NCBI RefSeq assembly: GCF_018332695.1
Contig: NZ_BOQN01000049.1
Span: 228,046-292,045, forward strand
DNA length: 64,000 bases
Reading direction: 5' to 3'
Source: Paractinoplanes toevensis
GTDB lineage: Bacteria > Actinomycetota > Actinomycetes > Mycobacteriales > Micromonosporaceae
In this document: positions 1-8,334 of the stretch, in pieces
Numbering within the stretch: the first letter of the stretch is position 1
How the letters are laid out: every line of letters starts with the position of its first letter
Program-made: the position numbers and the translations under genes
Notes under the pieces: model-generated
Database searches by the model: none
What the model was told of the DNA's origin: nothing
The model's input: the letters and a program-made list of their open reading frames with translations, nothing else

Positions 1-248
1 GGATATCCGGGCGGCGGCTGCCAGCCGGGCGGCGGCGGCTGCCAGGCGGGCGGTGGCTGCCAGGGGACGGGCTGCTGCCACTGCGGTTGTTGCCACTGCG
101 GTTGTTGCCACTGGGGCTGGCCGACCGGCGGCCGGTGCCACTGCGGGCCCGGTTGGGCCGGCGGTGGCGCAAGAGCATCGGTGGTGGGCGGCGGCTGCGT
201 GCCGTCGGCGGGCGGCTGGTCGGGCGCCGGTGGGCCCTGTTCTTCCAT
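1..248 (-). CDS. Pro/Gln/Trp-rich protein, N-terminal part (runs off the left edge)
   Basis: An open minus-strand frame starts with ATG at 248 and stays open to base 1, giving 82 codons. The visible part begins MEEQGPPAPDQ and is almost entirely Pro, Gln and Trp. It contains three QPQWQ-type pentapeptides followed by WQPPP units. Such tails are usually the disordered cytoplasmic N-terminus of small actinobacterial membrane proteins (for example DUF4190 or RDD types), but the domain that would decide this lies outside the window, so no function is assigned. Codon use fits a real high-GC gene and the repeats are in frame. The next gene (ending at 312) is on the same strand, so this one may be last in that run. 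Confidence 0.72.
   Translation of the reverse strand, partial: MEEQGPPAPDQPPADGTQPPPTTDALAPPPAQPGPQWHRPPVGQPQWQQPQWQQPQWQQPVPWQPPPAWQPPPPGWQPPPGY
76..120. repeat. three 15-bp tandem units inside the Pro/Gln-rich gene
   Basis: Units TGCCACTGCGGTTGT at 76-90 and 91-105 are identical and 106-120 is a diverged third copy. On the minus strand they encode QPQWQ-like pentapeptides. The 15-bp period keeps frame, so this is a coding minisatellite that can change copy number without a frameshift. Confidence 0.8.
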
Positions 249-311
249 GACTGCGGTCCCCGTTCGAAAAGCTGGACCGCGACTGTATCGAACACCGACT
301 ATTTGCGGGCG

Positions 312-1274
312 TCAGCCGACCGAGGCCGCGGCCTCCCGCTCCCGGTAGTAGTCGCCGGCCAGCACCGGCGGATAGTCGGTGCCGCCGCCGATCGGCGGCG
401 CGAGCGGCGTGACCACCCGGTCCATGTCCGATTCGCAGAAGACGATGAGGCTGATCAACTCCTCGTCCGGGTCGGCGCCGGACGGCGGCAGCACCCGGTG
501 CCGGGTGGATCGCCACCGGTCGCCGGTCCACCGAGCGAGCAGGTCGGCGATGTTGACCGTGAGGGCGCCCGGAACGTACGGCGCGTCCGCCCACTCGCCG
601 TCGAGGGTCTGCACCTGGAGCCCGCCGTAGCCCGGCTGCCGGTCGAGGATGGTGAGGATCCCCCAGTCGGTGTGCGGCCCGACCCGGAACTGCCCCTCGA
701 CCGGCGCGCCGGTGACCGACAGCGCCGGATAGCGGTTGATGTTGAACGTGTGCGGCGCGTTCCTGGTCCGCTCGACGAAGTAGCCCGGTTCCAGCCCGAG
801 CGCGGTGGCCAGCACCTCCAGCAGCTCTCGGTAGAGGTCCTGGACCTGCTCGGCGTATGCGGTGACCGGGTCGCGCAGCGAGGGCACCTCGGCCGGCCAG
901 ACATTCGCCATGAACCAGGCCGGGTCGCCGTCCGCGTCCTCGCGCCCGAGCGTGAAGGTCTCCTTGAGGTCGGCCGTCGCCGCGTCGCCGACCTCCCCGT
1001 AGTACGCGTTTGCCTCCCGGCCACGGGCGATCCACCCGCGCCCGCCGACGCCCGTCCCGTACGCGTCCTTGACGGTGTCGGGCAGCGCGAAGAACGCGCG
1101 GGACGCCGCCCGGATCCGCTCCGTGCGAGATTCGTCGATGCCGTGCCCGCTGACCAGGAAGAACCCGGAGTCCTGCATGGCCCGGTCGAGCCGGGCGGCG
1201 AGCGCGACCCGCTCGTCGAGGTCGGCGGCCCGCCACGCGGAGATGTCGAAGAGCGGAATGTCCGGCGTACTCAC
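312..1274 (-). CDS. isopenicillin N synthase-like 2-oxoglutarate/Fe(II) oxygenase
   Basis: The product (about 320 aa) starts near STPDIPLFDISAW, the usual N-terminal beta strand of the IPNS/gibberellin-oxidase-like family. The iron facial triad is visible: HTDW supplies His and Asp, and RHRVLPP supplies the distal His. The Arg that normally binds the 2-oxoglutarate carboxylate (RxS) is not obvious in the following ELISLIVFCESD strand, so the cosubstrate is uncertain. Proteins like this oxidise small molecules; the substrate cannot be read here. The GTG at 1274 puts the IPLFDIS motif close to the start as in relatives; a GTG at 1295, two bases after the LysR stop, is the alternative. It follows the LysR gene on the same strand and may be co-transcribed. 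Confidence 0.85.
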   Translation of the reverse strand: MSTPDIPLFDISAWRAADLDERVALAARLDRAMQDSGFFLVSGHGIDESRTERIRAASRAFFALPDTVKDAYGTGVGGRGWIARGREANAYYGEVGDAATADLKETFTLGREDADGDPAWFMANVWPAEVPSLRDPVTAYAEQVQDLYRELLEVLATALGLEPGYFVERTRNAPHTFNINRYPALSVTGAPVEGQFRVGPHTDWGILTILDRQPGYGGLQVQTLDGEWADAPYVPGALTVNIADLLARWTGDRWRSTRHRVLPPSGADPDEELISLIVFCESDMDRVVTPLAPPIGGGTDYPPVLAGDYYREREAAASVG

Positions 1275-1297
1275 GCCCCGACCGTACGTGGCCACTG

Positions 1298-2200
1298 TTA
1301 CGACTGCCGTACCACCTCGGTGACGGCGGCCCGGACCTGGTCGCGGAGCCAGACGTGGGCCGGATCGGTGTCATAGCGCTGGTGCCAGGCGCAGTTGATC
1401 GGTGGGCTCGGCAGCGGGATCGGCAGCGGCGCGGTGACCAGGTCGAACGCCTCGATCAGGGGGCGCCAGGTCAGTTCCGGGACGGTCGCCACGGCCAGGC
1501 CGCGGGCGATCAGGTGGGCGGCGGTGGCGGTGGTGCCGACGGCGGCCAGGACCCGGCGCCGCAGGCCGTGCGACTCGAGCAGGTGGTCGACCGGGTCGGT
1601 GAGCCGGCCGCGGCGGGAGATCAGGACGTGCGGCTGGGCGGCGTAGGCCGGCAGATCGAGGCGGTCCGCGTACGGATGATCGCGGCGCAGGACCACGACG
1701 AAGCGGTCGTGGCCGGCGGTCTCGTGCCGGATCTCGGGCAGCGCCGGCACGTCGGCACCGATCTCCAGGTCGACCCGGCCGTGCCGCAGTTCGTCGGTGT
1801 CGACCGCGGCCTCGGGCAGGAACCGTAGCCGCACGCCCGGCGCCGACCCGGCCACCCCGGCCAGCAGCGGCGGTGCGAGCGCGGTGGCCAGGGCGTCGTG
1901 GCATTGCAGGGTGAAGACCCGGTCGAGCCCGGCCAGGTCGAGCTCCCGGCTGGGCGCCAGCACCTCCCGGGTCTGCCGCAAGAGCTCGCCGACCTGTTCG
2001 CGGACGGCCAGCGCGTACGGCGTCGGGGTCATCGTCCGCCCGGTGCGCACCAGGATGTCGTCGCCGGTCAGCCGGCGGAGGCGGCCGAGGTTGCGGCTGA
2101 CCGCGGGGGAGGACAGCCGCAGCCGCTGCGCCGCCCCGGCGACGCTGCCCTCCTCCAGCAGTGCGTCCAGCACGGTGAGCAGATTCAGATCCAGTTGCAT
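1298..2200 (-). CDS. LysR-family transcriptional regulator
   Basis: This 300-aa protein has the classic layout: an N-terminal winged helix (LNLLTVLDALLEEGSVAGAA..LSSPAVSRNLGRLR) over residues 2-60, then a periplasmic-binding-like effector domain. The LRRLTGDDILVRTG stretch is the usual wing/linker. It is divergent from the IMPase-like gene at 2267 across 66 bp and just upstream of the oxygenase on its own strand, so it plausibly controls one or both. The intergenic region has short A/T-rich dyads (for example TTCGAA) but no box I would assign with confidence. Confidence 0.92.
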   Translation of the reverse strand: MQLDLNLLTVLDALLEEGSVAGAAQRLRLSSPAVSRNLGRLRRLTGDDILVRTGRTMTPTPYALAVREQVGELLRQTREVLAPSRELDLAGLDRVFTLQCHDALATALAPPLLAGVAGSAPGVRLRFLPEAAVDTDELRHGRVDLEIGADVPALPEIRHETAGHDRFVVVLRRDHPYADRLDLPAYAAQPHVLISRRGRLTDPVDHLLESHGLRRRVLAAVGTTATAAHLIARGLAVATVPELTWRPLIEAFDLVTAPLPIPLPSPPINCAWHQRYDTDPAHVWLRDQVRAAVTEVVRQS

Positions 2201-2266
2201 GGCGGTAAATCGTAGCTTCGAAAGGTTGCACTGGACTTAACCGAATCGCGGACCGAGAGTCGAGGC

Positions 2267-3040
2267 ATGCAAAAACTCCTGGTGGAAGCAACCGCGGCGG
2301 TCCGTGCGGCCGCGTCCCGTGTCACCCGTCCCGAGCGCACGCCGACGACCTCGGCCGAGCTGTTCGCCGCCCTGCGGGCCAACGACGAGGCCGTCACCGA
2401 GGTCCTCCGGCCCGCCCTACTCGGCGCCCTGCCCGGCGCCCGGTGGACGTCGGACGAGCACGGCTCCGGCCCGATGCCGGACGGCGACTGGTGGGTCGTC
2501 GACCCGGTCGGCGGCAACATGAACGCGGTGCAGGGCATGCCCGACTGGAACGTCGGGGTGAGCCTGGTCCGGGCCGGCCGCCCGGTGCTGGCCGTCCTGC
2601 ACGCGCCGGTGGCCGGCGAGACGTTCACCGCGACGGCGGGCGGCGGGGCGTTCCTCGACGACGTACCCCTGCGGGTCTCGGCGAAGACCGACCTGAGCCT
2701 GGCGCTGACCGGAACCGGGCAGGCCAGGCCGACCCGCGACGCGGCCGGCGCCGAGCGGGCGGGCACGGCGATCGCGGCGATGATGCGGCACGCCCTGTAC
2801 GTCCGGGCCTCGGTGCCGGTCGGCCATCAGCTCGCACAGGTCGCGGCCGGCCGGATGGAGCTGCACTGGCAGTTCGACAACCTGCGCTCGCACATCGCGC
2901 CGGTGCTGCTCGTCCAGGAGGCCGGCGGCACGGTCACCGACCTCGACGGCAAACCGTGGCAGCTGACCAGCGACGGCTACCTGGCGTCCGCCCCCGGCGT
3001 GCACGCCGCCGCCCTCGACGTGCTCCGCCCGCTGCGATGA
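2267..3040 (+). CDS. inositol monophosphatase-like protein with eroded metal site
   Basis: The 257-aa product has the IMPase fold signature: WWVVDPVGGNMNAV corresponds to WxxDPxDGTxNF, and a C-terminal VQEAGGTVTDLDG strand matches the family. IMPases hydrolyse phosphate monoesters with Mg2+. Here the second Asp and Thr of DPxDGT are Gly and Asn, and the C-terminal WD motif is RS, so at least two metal ligands look absent. It may be a non-catalytic homologue or use another chemistry. ATG 2267 follows a GAGG ribosome site. Its stop overlaps the next start (ATGA), so the pair is translationally coupled. The divergent LysR gene is the likely regulator. Confidence 0.78.
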   Translation: MQKLLVEATAAVRAAASRVTRPERTPTTSAELFAALRANDEAVTEVLRPALLGALPGARWTSDEHGSGPMPDGDWWVVDPVGGNMNAVQGMPDWNVGVSLVRAGRPVLAVLHAPVAGETFTATAGGGAFLDDVPLRVSAKTDLSLALTGTGQARPTRDAAGAERAGTAIAAMMRHALYVRASVPVGHQLAQVAAGRMELHWQFDNLRSHIAPVLLVQEAGGTVTDLDGKPWQLTSDGYLASAPGVHAAALDVLRPLR

Positions 3041-3660
3041 GCCTGGAACTGACCGTGCTGGCCGCGTCCGGGGCGACCGGGCTCGAACTGACCCGGCAGG
3101 CGCTGGAGCGCGGGCACCGGGTCGTGGCGATCGCCCGTGATCCCGGCCGGATCGCCCTCCCGGACTCGGCGCGTCTCACCCGGGTGGCCGCCGACGTGCG
3201 GGACCCGGACGGGATCGCCGGCGCGCTGGCCGGGCGCGGGATCGTGCTCTCCGGTCTCGGCATCGCCGGCGGTGACCGGCCGGGCGTGCTCACCGCGGGC
3301 GCCCGGGCCGTGGCCGACGCCGGGCCGGACCGTGTCATCTGGCTCGGCGCGTTCGGCACCGGCCCGTCCGCCCGGGCCGCCGGCCCATTGACCCGCACCC
3401 TGCTCAAGATGCTCGGCGATCAGCTCGCCGACAAGGTCACCGCGGACGCGATCGTGCTGGCGGCGGGCGGCACGGTCTTCCACGCCGGCCCGCTCTCGAA
3501 CGGCCCGCTCGGCCCGGCCCGCCGCACCGTCGGCCTGGCCGAGGTCCCGGCGCGGCTCTTCCCGTCCCGGGTGAGCCGCGCGACGGTGGCCGCCGCCATG
3601 CTGGACGAGGCGGAGACCCCCGCCCATCCGGGTGGCGTCGCCGTGCCGCTGGAGCGCTGA
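3037..3660 (+). CDS. NAD(P)-binding, NmrA/SDR-like oxidoreductase
   Basis: The 207-aa product begins SLELTVLAASGATGLELTRQ, a Rossmann GxTGxxG-type nucleotide loop, followed by RGHRVVAIARDP and a VIWLGAFGTG strand as in atypical SDR (NAD(P)H-binding) proteins. It is short, with no clear YxxxK pair, so it is an atypical SDR that binds NAD(P)H; the reaction is unknown. The start is chosen at ATG 3037 because it overlaps the stop of the IMPase-like gene as ATGA, typical of coupled genes. A strong hairpin follows the stop. Confidence 0.85.
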   Translation: MSLELTVLAASGATGLELTRQALERGHRVVAIARDPGRIALPDSARLTRVAADVRDPDGIAGALAGRGIVLSGLGIAGGDRPGVLTAGARAVADAGPDRVIWLGAFGTGPSARAAGPLTRTLLKMLGDQLADKVTADAIVLAAGGTVFHAGPLSNGPLGPARRTVGLAEVPARLFPSRVSRATVAAAMLDEAETPAHPGGVAVPLER

Positions 3661-3665
3661 CATGG

Positions 3666-3704
3666 CGGTGCCCCGGGCGGCGGGGACGCCGGCCCGGGGC
3701 ACCG
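3666..3704. terminator. hairpin between convergent genes
   Basis: A 13-bp perfect stem (CGGTGCCCCGGGC at 3666-3678 with its complement at 3692-3704) closes a 13-nt loop. It lies between the reductase stop and the stop of the GH64 gene on the other strand, so it can serve both. There is no T-run, as is common for actinomycete terminators. Confidence 0.7.
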
Positions 3705-3717
3705 GGGGTGAAGAGGA

Positions 3718-5331
3718 TCAGAACGGGGTCATCGTGATGGTGGCCAGGCGCGGGTCGCCGTCGTGGACCAGGGATTCCTGGTTCTGGACGTCGTCGAAGG
3801 CGAACGCGTAGGCCTTTCCGTCGACCATGTTCTCGTGGACTGCCTTGGCGTACACGTCGGCCGGGTTGTTCTTGTAGAAGTCGGCCGCGGTGCCGCTCGG
3901 CTGGGTGTCGAGGGTGCCGAGCGTGCCCCGGGTGAGCGCCGCGCACAGGGTGCGGGCGATCGGGCCGACCACCTGGTCGTTCGGGGCGCCGAGGGCGCCG
4001 TCGCAGCCCCACACGTTGGAGGTGGACGGCTTGGTGAACGACGCGACCGTCTTGCCGGTGGTGTCGGTGAAGTTCATGACGTTGCCGCTGGTCCGGCCGA
4101 GGAACTTGTTGTTGGGCTGGTCGCCGAACGGCACCACGGTCAAGTTCTTGCCGGTGTAGGCGTTCCACGCGGTGTTGATGTACGAGTCCAGGTAGGTCGG
4201 GCTCATCAGGCCGGCGTCGGCCGCCTTGCCGGGGGCCAGGACCCGCAGGACCGTGCCGTCGGCCCGGGTGATCACGCTCTTCGCGAAGTCGGCGTTGGCC
4301 TTGATGGTGTTGATGACGTTCTGCCGGCCGCCGGACTTCAGCCGGCCGGTGGAGAGCTCGGTGCCGGCGCCGTTGGTGATGCTGACGATGTGCGGCACGG
4401 CGAACATGTCGACCTGCGAGCTGTTCAGGAACAGGCCGCCGGCGTCGAGGGTGAACTCGCTCCAGTCGAACAGGATGTCGTGGTTGGGGTCGCCACCCGC
4501 CCACGGCGCGGGCTGCACCAGGCCGTCGGTGGTGATGCGGAAGTCGAGCTTCTGGCCGAACGACATGTACAACCGGCCGGAGAGACCCTTCGGCATCTTG
4601 ATCGTGGTGCTGCCGCCGTTGGCCGGTCCGGGGATGGACACGTCCGGGGCCGGAACGGGGGTGGCGGCGCCGCCGGTCCAGGCGGTGAAGGTGCCGGCCG
4701 CGTTGACGTACCCGAGCTTGCCGGTCGCCAGGTTGACGCCGAGCAGGTAGAGGAAGACGTTCTCGCTGCGCCCGGTCTTGTTGGTCACGGTGACCGGCAG
4801 CAGGTTCGAGGCGGGCGGAACGTCGGCTTTGGGAGTCGACGTGGTAGGCGCGACGGTGGTGGGCGCGACCGTCGTGGGTTTCACTGTCGGCGTCGTAGTG
4901 GCAGCCGTCGTGGTCGGCACCGCGGTGGTCGGCGAGACGACCCCGTTGCAGGGCAGGCCGTTGATCTTGCAGTTGGTGGGCCGGCCGCCGGAGCCGACGA
5001 ACCCGAAGGTCGCCTTCGCCCCGACGGCCAGCGTCCCGTTCCACCCCTGGTTCGCAAAGGTGACGTGCTGTCCGGAGACCGTCATCTGTGCGTCCCAGAA
5101 GCTGCCGATCTTTGCCCCCGACGGCAGATCGAACTCCACCTTCCAGGCCGTCATGCCCGCCGCCCCGGTGTTGCTGACGGTCACCTCGTCCTGCCAGCCA
5201 TTGCCCCAGTCGGACACCGTGCGGAGAGATGCGGTCGGTGCCGCTGCCGAGGCCGGCAGAGCGATCCAGGTGGTCCCCGCGGCCGCCACCGCGAGGACTG
5301 TGGTGAGGATGAGAGTTCGTTTGCGGCGCAT
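3718..5331 (-). CDS. secreted GH64 beta-1,3-glucanase with N-terminal CBM2
   Basis: This 537-aa protein has a signal peptide (about 1-30, ending ASA), a CBM2-type carbohydrate-binding module (about 31-130, with two Cys and conserved Trp), a Thr/Pro linker (about 131-175) and a GH64 catalytic domain (about 176-537). GH64 landmarks are RLYMSFGQKLDFRIT, LVQPAPWAGGDPN, DWSEFTLDAGG (catalytic Glu region) and VDMFAVPH (catalytic Asp region). The family cleaves beta-1,3-glucan (laminarin, fungal cell wall), usually releasing laminaripentaose. The CBM2 would add binding to cellulose or chitin. It lies next to the secreted protease at 5460 on the same strand, but a 128-bp gap suggests its own promoter. 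Together they suit attack on fungal walls (inference). Confidence 0.92.
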   Translation of the reverse strand: MRRKRTLILTTVLAVAAAGTTWIALPASAAAPTASLRTVSDWGNGWQDEVTVSNTGAAGMTAWKVEFDLPSGAKIGSFWDAQMTVSGQHVTFANQGWNGTLAVGAKATFGFVGSGGRPTNCKINGLPCNGVVSPTTAVPTTTAATTTPTVKPTTVAPTTVAPTTSTPKADVPPASNLLPVTVTNKTGRSENVFLYLLGVNLATGKLGYVNAAGTFTAWTGGAATPVPAPDVSIPGPANGGSTTIKMPKGLSGRLYMSFGQKLDFRITTDGLVQPAPWAGGDPNHDILFDWSEFTLDAGGLFLNSSQVDMFAVPHIVSITNGAGTELSTGRLKSGGRQNVINTIKANADFAKSVITRADGTVLRVLAPGKAADAGLMSPTYLDSYINTAWNAYTGKNLTVVPFGDQPNNKFLGRTSGNVMNFTDTTGKTVASFTKPSTSNVWGCDGALGAPNDQVVGPIARTLCAALTRGTLGTLDTQPSGTAADFYKNNPADVYAKAVHENMVDGKAYAFAFDDVQNQESLVHDGDPRLATITMTPF

Positions 5332-5459
5332 CGTCGGGCTACTCCAATGGATCGGCTTGGGGACCGGCCAATCTTGGAAAGCCGCCCGCCGATGCGCCGC
5401 ATGTGAACGGATCTTTTACGGTTCCTTTAAGGTGCTTCTGCCCGTTTGTCGGGGCCGGA

Positions 5460-6968
5460 TTACCCGCGGTGCCACTTCTGGTTGGCGGTGCCCCCGCAGT
5501 CCCACAGCTGCAGCCCGGCGCCGTCGTTGCCGTTCCAGTCCTTGATGTCGATGCACTTGTTGGCCTGCGGATTCACCAGATCACCGGCGGCCGACAGGAC
5601 GAACTGCTGGGCCGCGTTGCCGCTGCAGCCGACGATCTGGATGACCGCGCCGTTGGCCGTCGAACCCCACGCCACGTCCATGCACTTGCCGTTCGAGGTC
5701 TGCAGCGTCCCGTTCACGAACGTCCACTTCTGCGCGCCGCTGGAGTTGCAACCCCACATCTGCAGCGCTACGCCGTCGGAGAAGTTGCCGTTGGGCACGT
5801 CGATGCAGCGCCCGTTCCAGTCGCTGATCAGCGAGTTGGTGCTGCCACCGCCGCTGGTGGTCAGTGACAGACCGTAGGCGCCGAGGATCTCGTTCACCGG
5901 CTGGAACCACATGGTGCCGCCGGACGAGCAGTTGCCCGAGCCGCCGGACGTCACGCCCTGGGCCTGGTTGCCGGAGATCCAGGACCCGCCGGAGTCGCCC
6001 GGTTCGGCGCACGCGTTGCTGCGGGACAGCCCGGAGACCGAGCCCTGGGCGTACACGATCGTCTCGTTGCGGCCCAGCAGGGTGCCGCAGCGCCAGCCGG
6101 TGGTGCGGCCGGAGCGGCAGATCGAGCTGCCGATCGCGGCGTCGGCCGAGCCGGCCACCACCACGTTGCCGCCGGAGTAGTTGTTCACCCACGGTTGCGG
6201 CGTCCAGTTGCCGTTGGTGCGGATCCACGAGTAGTCGTTGCCGGGGAACGACGAGCCGGCGAACGTGCCCTGGCTGACGTTGTTGTAACCGAGCGTGGGG
6301 CTGCCGGTGCCGCCGCAGTGCCCGGCGCTGACGAAACCGCCGGCCACCGCGAACCCGATCGAGCAGAGCGTGTTCCCGTTGATCACGTACTGGTCGCCGC
6401 CGCGGATGTCGTACATCGTCCGGGGTTGTTCGGCTTCCGGCAGGATCGTGACGTCGGTCGCGCCGGCCGCCTGGGCGAACGTCCGGGCGGCGCTCTCCGC
6501 GCCGGGCTTCGCCATGACCACGACCCGGTTGGCGGGCACGTCGACATACCAACCCCGGACGTTCGCCTGCGCCGCGCGGCCGGCATTGCGGTCCAATTTC
6601 GTACGGGTGGCAGCAAGATCAGCGGCGTCGTGGCGGACGAGAACCGGGTTCGCGCCTTCCGCCCGTACCGAAGCCTCGGCCGACGCGGAAGTGACCGCGA
6701 CCGTGAGTTTCGACGCGCCGTCGGGGATCCAGGCACCGGCGAAGGCGGAGCCGAGCCGGGTTTCCAGCCGTTTCTGCACCACCGGTGCCGCCGCCTCGGT
6801 GCGCAGGCGGGCCGCGATCTGGTTGTCGTCGAGCTTCAGGTCGCGGCGCATCGCGGCCAGCATGCCGGGCGCGAGATCGAATCGGGGCGCTGCGGCGGAC
6901 GCCGGTTGGGGGGTCAGAGTGGCCACCGTGATCGCCGCAGCGGCGATCGCGAGCATTCTTCGGGCCAT
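5460..6968 (-). CDS. secreted S1 (streptogrisin/alpha-lytic-type) protease with C-terminal ricin-B lectin
   Basis: The 502-aa preproprotein has a signal peptide (1-26), an alpha-lytic-type propeptide (about 27-187) and a chymotrypsin-fold protease. The triad is visible: His217 in SAGHC, Asp245 in NDYSW and Ser326 in GDSGG. A Gly/Ser linker leads to a ricin-type beta-trefoil (about 377-502) with repeated QxW motifs (LQMWGC, AQKWTF, LQLWDC, NQKWH) that likely binds galactose/xylose-containing glycans. The propeptide should act as a folding chaperone and be cleaved near DIRGGDQY. Regulation: a TTGACA promoter and a 12-bp palindrome lie upstream (7005-7053). A paralogue with a different C-terminal module is at 62134. 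Confidence 0.93.
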   Translation of the reverse strand: MARRMLAIAAAAITVATLTPQPASAAAPRFDLAPGMLAAMRRDLKLDDNQIAARLRTEAAAPVVQKRLETRLGSAFAGAWIPDGASKLTVAVTSASAEASVRAEGANPVLVRHDAADLAATRTKLDRNAGRAAQANVRGWYVDVPANRVVVMAKPGAESAARTFAQAAGATDVTILPEAEQPRTMYDIRGGDQYVINGNTLCSIGFAVAGGFVSAGHCGGTGSPTLGYNNVSQGTFAGSSFPGNDYSWIRTNGNWTPQPWVNNYSGGNVVVAGSADAAIGSSICRSGRTTGWRCGTLLGRNETIVYAQGSVSGLSRSNACAEPGDSGGSWISGNQAQGVTSGGSGNCSSGGTMWFQPVNEILGAYGLSLTTSGGGSTNSLISDWNGRCIDVPNGNFSDGVALQMWGCNSSGAQKWTFVNGTLQTSNGKCMDVAWGSTANGAVIQIVGCSGNAAQQFVLSAAGDLVNPQANKCIDIKDWNGNDGAGLQLWDCGGTANQKWHRG

Positions 6969-7004
6969 GGGGGAGTCCTTCCACGCAGGGGGAATGTGAG
7001 GAAG

Positions 7005-7016
7005 GAGAGCGCTCTC
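7005..7016. promoter_or_regulatory. 12-bp palindromic operator upstream of the protease gene
   Basis: GAGAGCGCTCTC is a perfect palindrome sharing the AGCGCT core of LacI-family boxes such as the CebR site found at 57526. It lies 37-48 bp upstream of the protease start and just downstream of the predicted transcription start, the classic place for a repressor to act. Confidence 0.6.
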
Positions 7017-7024
7017 TTGATCGA

Positions 7025-7053
7025 ATTCTGTCTATCTGTGACAACGCTGTCAA
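7025..7053 (-). promoter_or_regulatory. housekeeping-type promoter of the S1 protease
   Basis: On the minus strand a perfect -35 TTGACA (7053-7048) is followed by 17 bp and a -10 CAGAAT (7030-7025). The predicted start, about 7018, abuts the 7005-7016 palindrome. A TGACA-N4-TGTCA dyad (7039-7052) overlaps the -35. Confidence 0.6.
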
Positions 7054-7166
7054 GAAACCTTACGGAAACTTGCCCCTCCATACGCACGTGTGCTGGATCG
7101 CCTGCCCTCGCCGCCGATAGGTGGGTCGTGCAAGGCTGGTTCTTTCCGGAGGATGGGGTACGCGGC

Positions 7167-8330
7167 ATGGGCATGATCAAGGTCGTCGGGCTGGTATTGC
7201 ACCCGCGGCGCGACTGCGGCTCGGCGATCGACGCCATCGTCGAGTGGGCCACCCGCCGTGAGGTCACCGTCCTCGGCCTGCACGACGAGATCAACCGGAT
7301 CGACTGCGAGGCCGTCGCGGTCAGCTCGGAAGAGATGGTCGAGCGGGCCGGACTGCTGGTCAGCCTGGGCGGCGACGGCACCATGCTGCGCACCATGCGC
7401 CTGGTCGAGGGGCGCAAGACACCCGTGCTCGGGGTCAACGTCGGCCGGCTCGGGTTCCTCGCCGAGGTCGACCTGCCCGACCTGCCGGGCGCGCTGTCCG
7501 CCATCGATGAACACAAATTCACCATCGAATCGCGTACGGCCGTGCGTACCACCCTGCCCGATGGGCGAGAGGTGTCCGCTTTCAACGACATCGCGATGGT
7601 GCGGGTGCCGGGCGACGGTCTCGCCGCGGTCGGCATCGCGGTCGAGGGTAAAAACTTCGTTAACTACGCGGCCGACGCCGTGATCGTGGCGACGCCCACC
7701 GGCTCGACGGCATATTCGTTCTCGGCCGGCGGCCCGATCGTCTCGCCCAACGTCGAAGGCCTGATCGTCAGCGCCTCGGCGGCGCACTCGTCCTTCAACC
7801 GCTCGCTGATGCTGGCCCTGTCCGAGCGCCTCGAGCTCGGCGTGCTGCCCACCAGCGGACGGCTGGCCATCGAGGTCGACGGCATCATCGAGGGCTACGC
7901 CGAGCCCGGCACCAAGCTCGAGATCGATCCGGTCCCGGCCGCCGCCCAGGTCGTCCGCCTCGGCGGCACGTCGTTCTACGAGCGGGCCCGCCGCAAGCTG
8001 CGGGTCGAGGGCAGCGCCCAGGTCGGCGTGCCCGACGCGGCCGCCGACGCCACCGTGGTCGACAGCTTCGAGCGCCGGCGCTACGAGATCCTGCTCGGCG
8101 GTGAGGTCGCCGGGGTGCTGCACTACCGCCGCCACGGCGAGAAGATCGAACTGATGCACACCGAGATCGAACAGACGTTCTCCGGTCAAGGCCTGGCGTC
8201 CCGCCTCGCCTCGGCCGCCCTGGAGGACGCCCGCGTCCGTGCCACCCCGGTGGTGGCCACCTGTCCCTTCGTCACCGGCTACCTGGACCGCCACCCGGAG
8301 TACTCCGACCTGCTATCAGATGGGGTTTGA
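7167..8330 (+). CDS. NAD kinase fused to a C-terminal GNAT (YjdJ-type) acetyltransferase domain
   Basis: Residues 1-285 are an NAD kinase: GGDGT at 68-72, NVGRLGFLAEV around 91-101, and ATPTGSTAYSFSAGGP around 175-190. NAD kinase phosphorylates NAD+ to NADP+ using ATP or polyphosphate. Residues 300-387 are a small single-domain GNAT of the YjdJ type, with the acetyl-CoA loop SGQGLASRL and the YLDRHPEY C-terminal motif. Actinomycete NAD kinases normally stop at about 290-300 aa, so the extra domain is unusual. ATG 7167 was chosen because a GGAGGA site lies 13 nt upstream; the frame is open much further upstream, but that part is antisense to the protease gene. The stop is 4 bp before the response-regulator/reductase gene, implying one operon. 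Confidence 0.88.
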   Translation: MGMIKVVGLVLHPRRDCGSAIDAIVEWATRREVTVLGLHDEINRIDCEAVAVSSEEMVERAGLLVSLGGDGTMLRTMRLVEGRKTPVLGVNVGRLGFLAEVDLPDLPGALSAIDEHKFTIESRTAVRTTLPDGREVSAFNDIAMVRVPGDGLAAVGIAVEGKNFVNYAADAVIVATPTGSTAYSFSAGGPIVSPNVEGLIVSASAAHSSFNRSLMLALSERLELGVLPTSGRLAIEVDGIIEGYAEPGTKLEIDPVPAAAQVVRLGGTSFYERARRKLRVEGSAQVGVPDAAADATVVDSFERRRYEILLGGEVAGVLHYRRHGEKIELMHTEIEQTFSGQGLASRLASAALEDARVRATPVVATCPFVTGYLDRHPEYSDLLSDGV

Positions 8331-8334
8331 CAGC

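Noticed and set aside
76..120. Short repeats resembling a CRISPR array
   Set aside because: 15-bp units are directly adjacent without spacers and encode an in-frame pentapeptide repeat.
3763..5406. 547-codon open frame on the plus strand
   Set aside because: It lies opposite the GH64 gene, whose motifs, signal peptide and codon pattern are clear; the plus-strand translation is low-complexity Gly/Val/Arg.
6195..7166. Long N-terminal extension of the NAD kinase frame
   Set aside because: It is antisense to the S1 protease gene and its promoter; a ribosome site and the usual N-terminus place the start at 7167.
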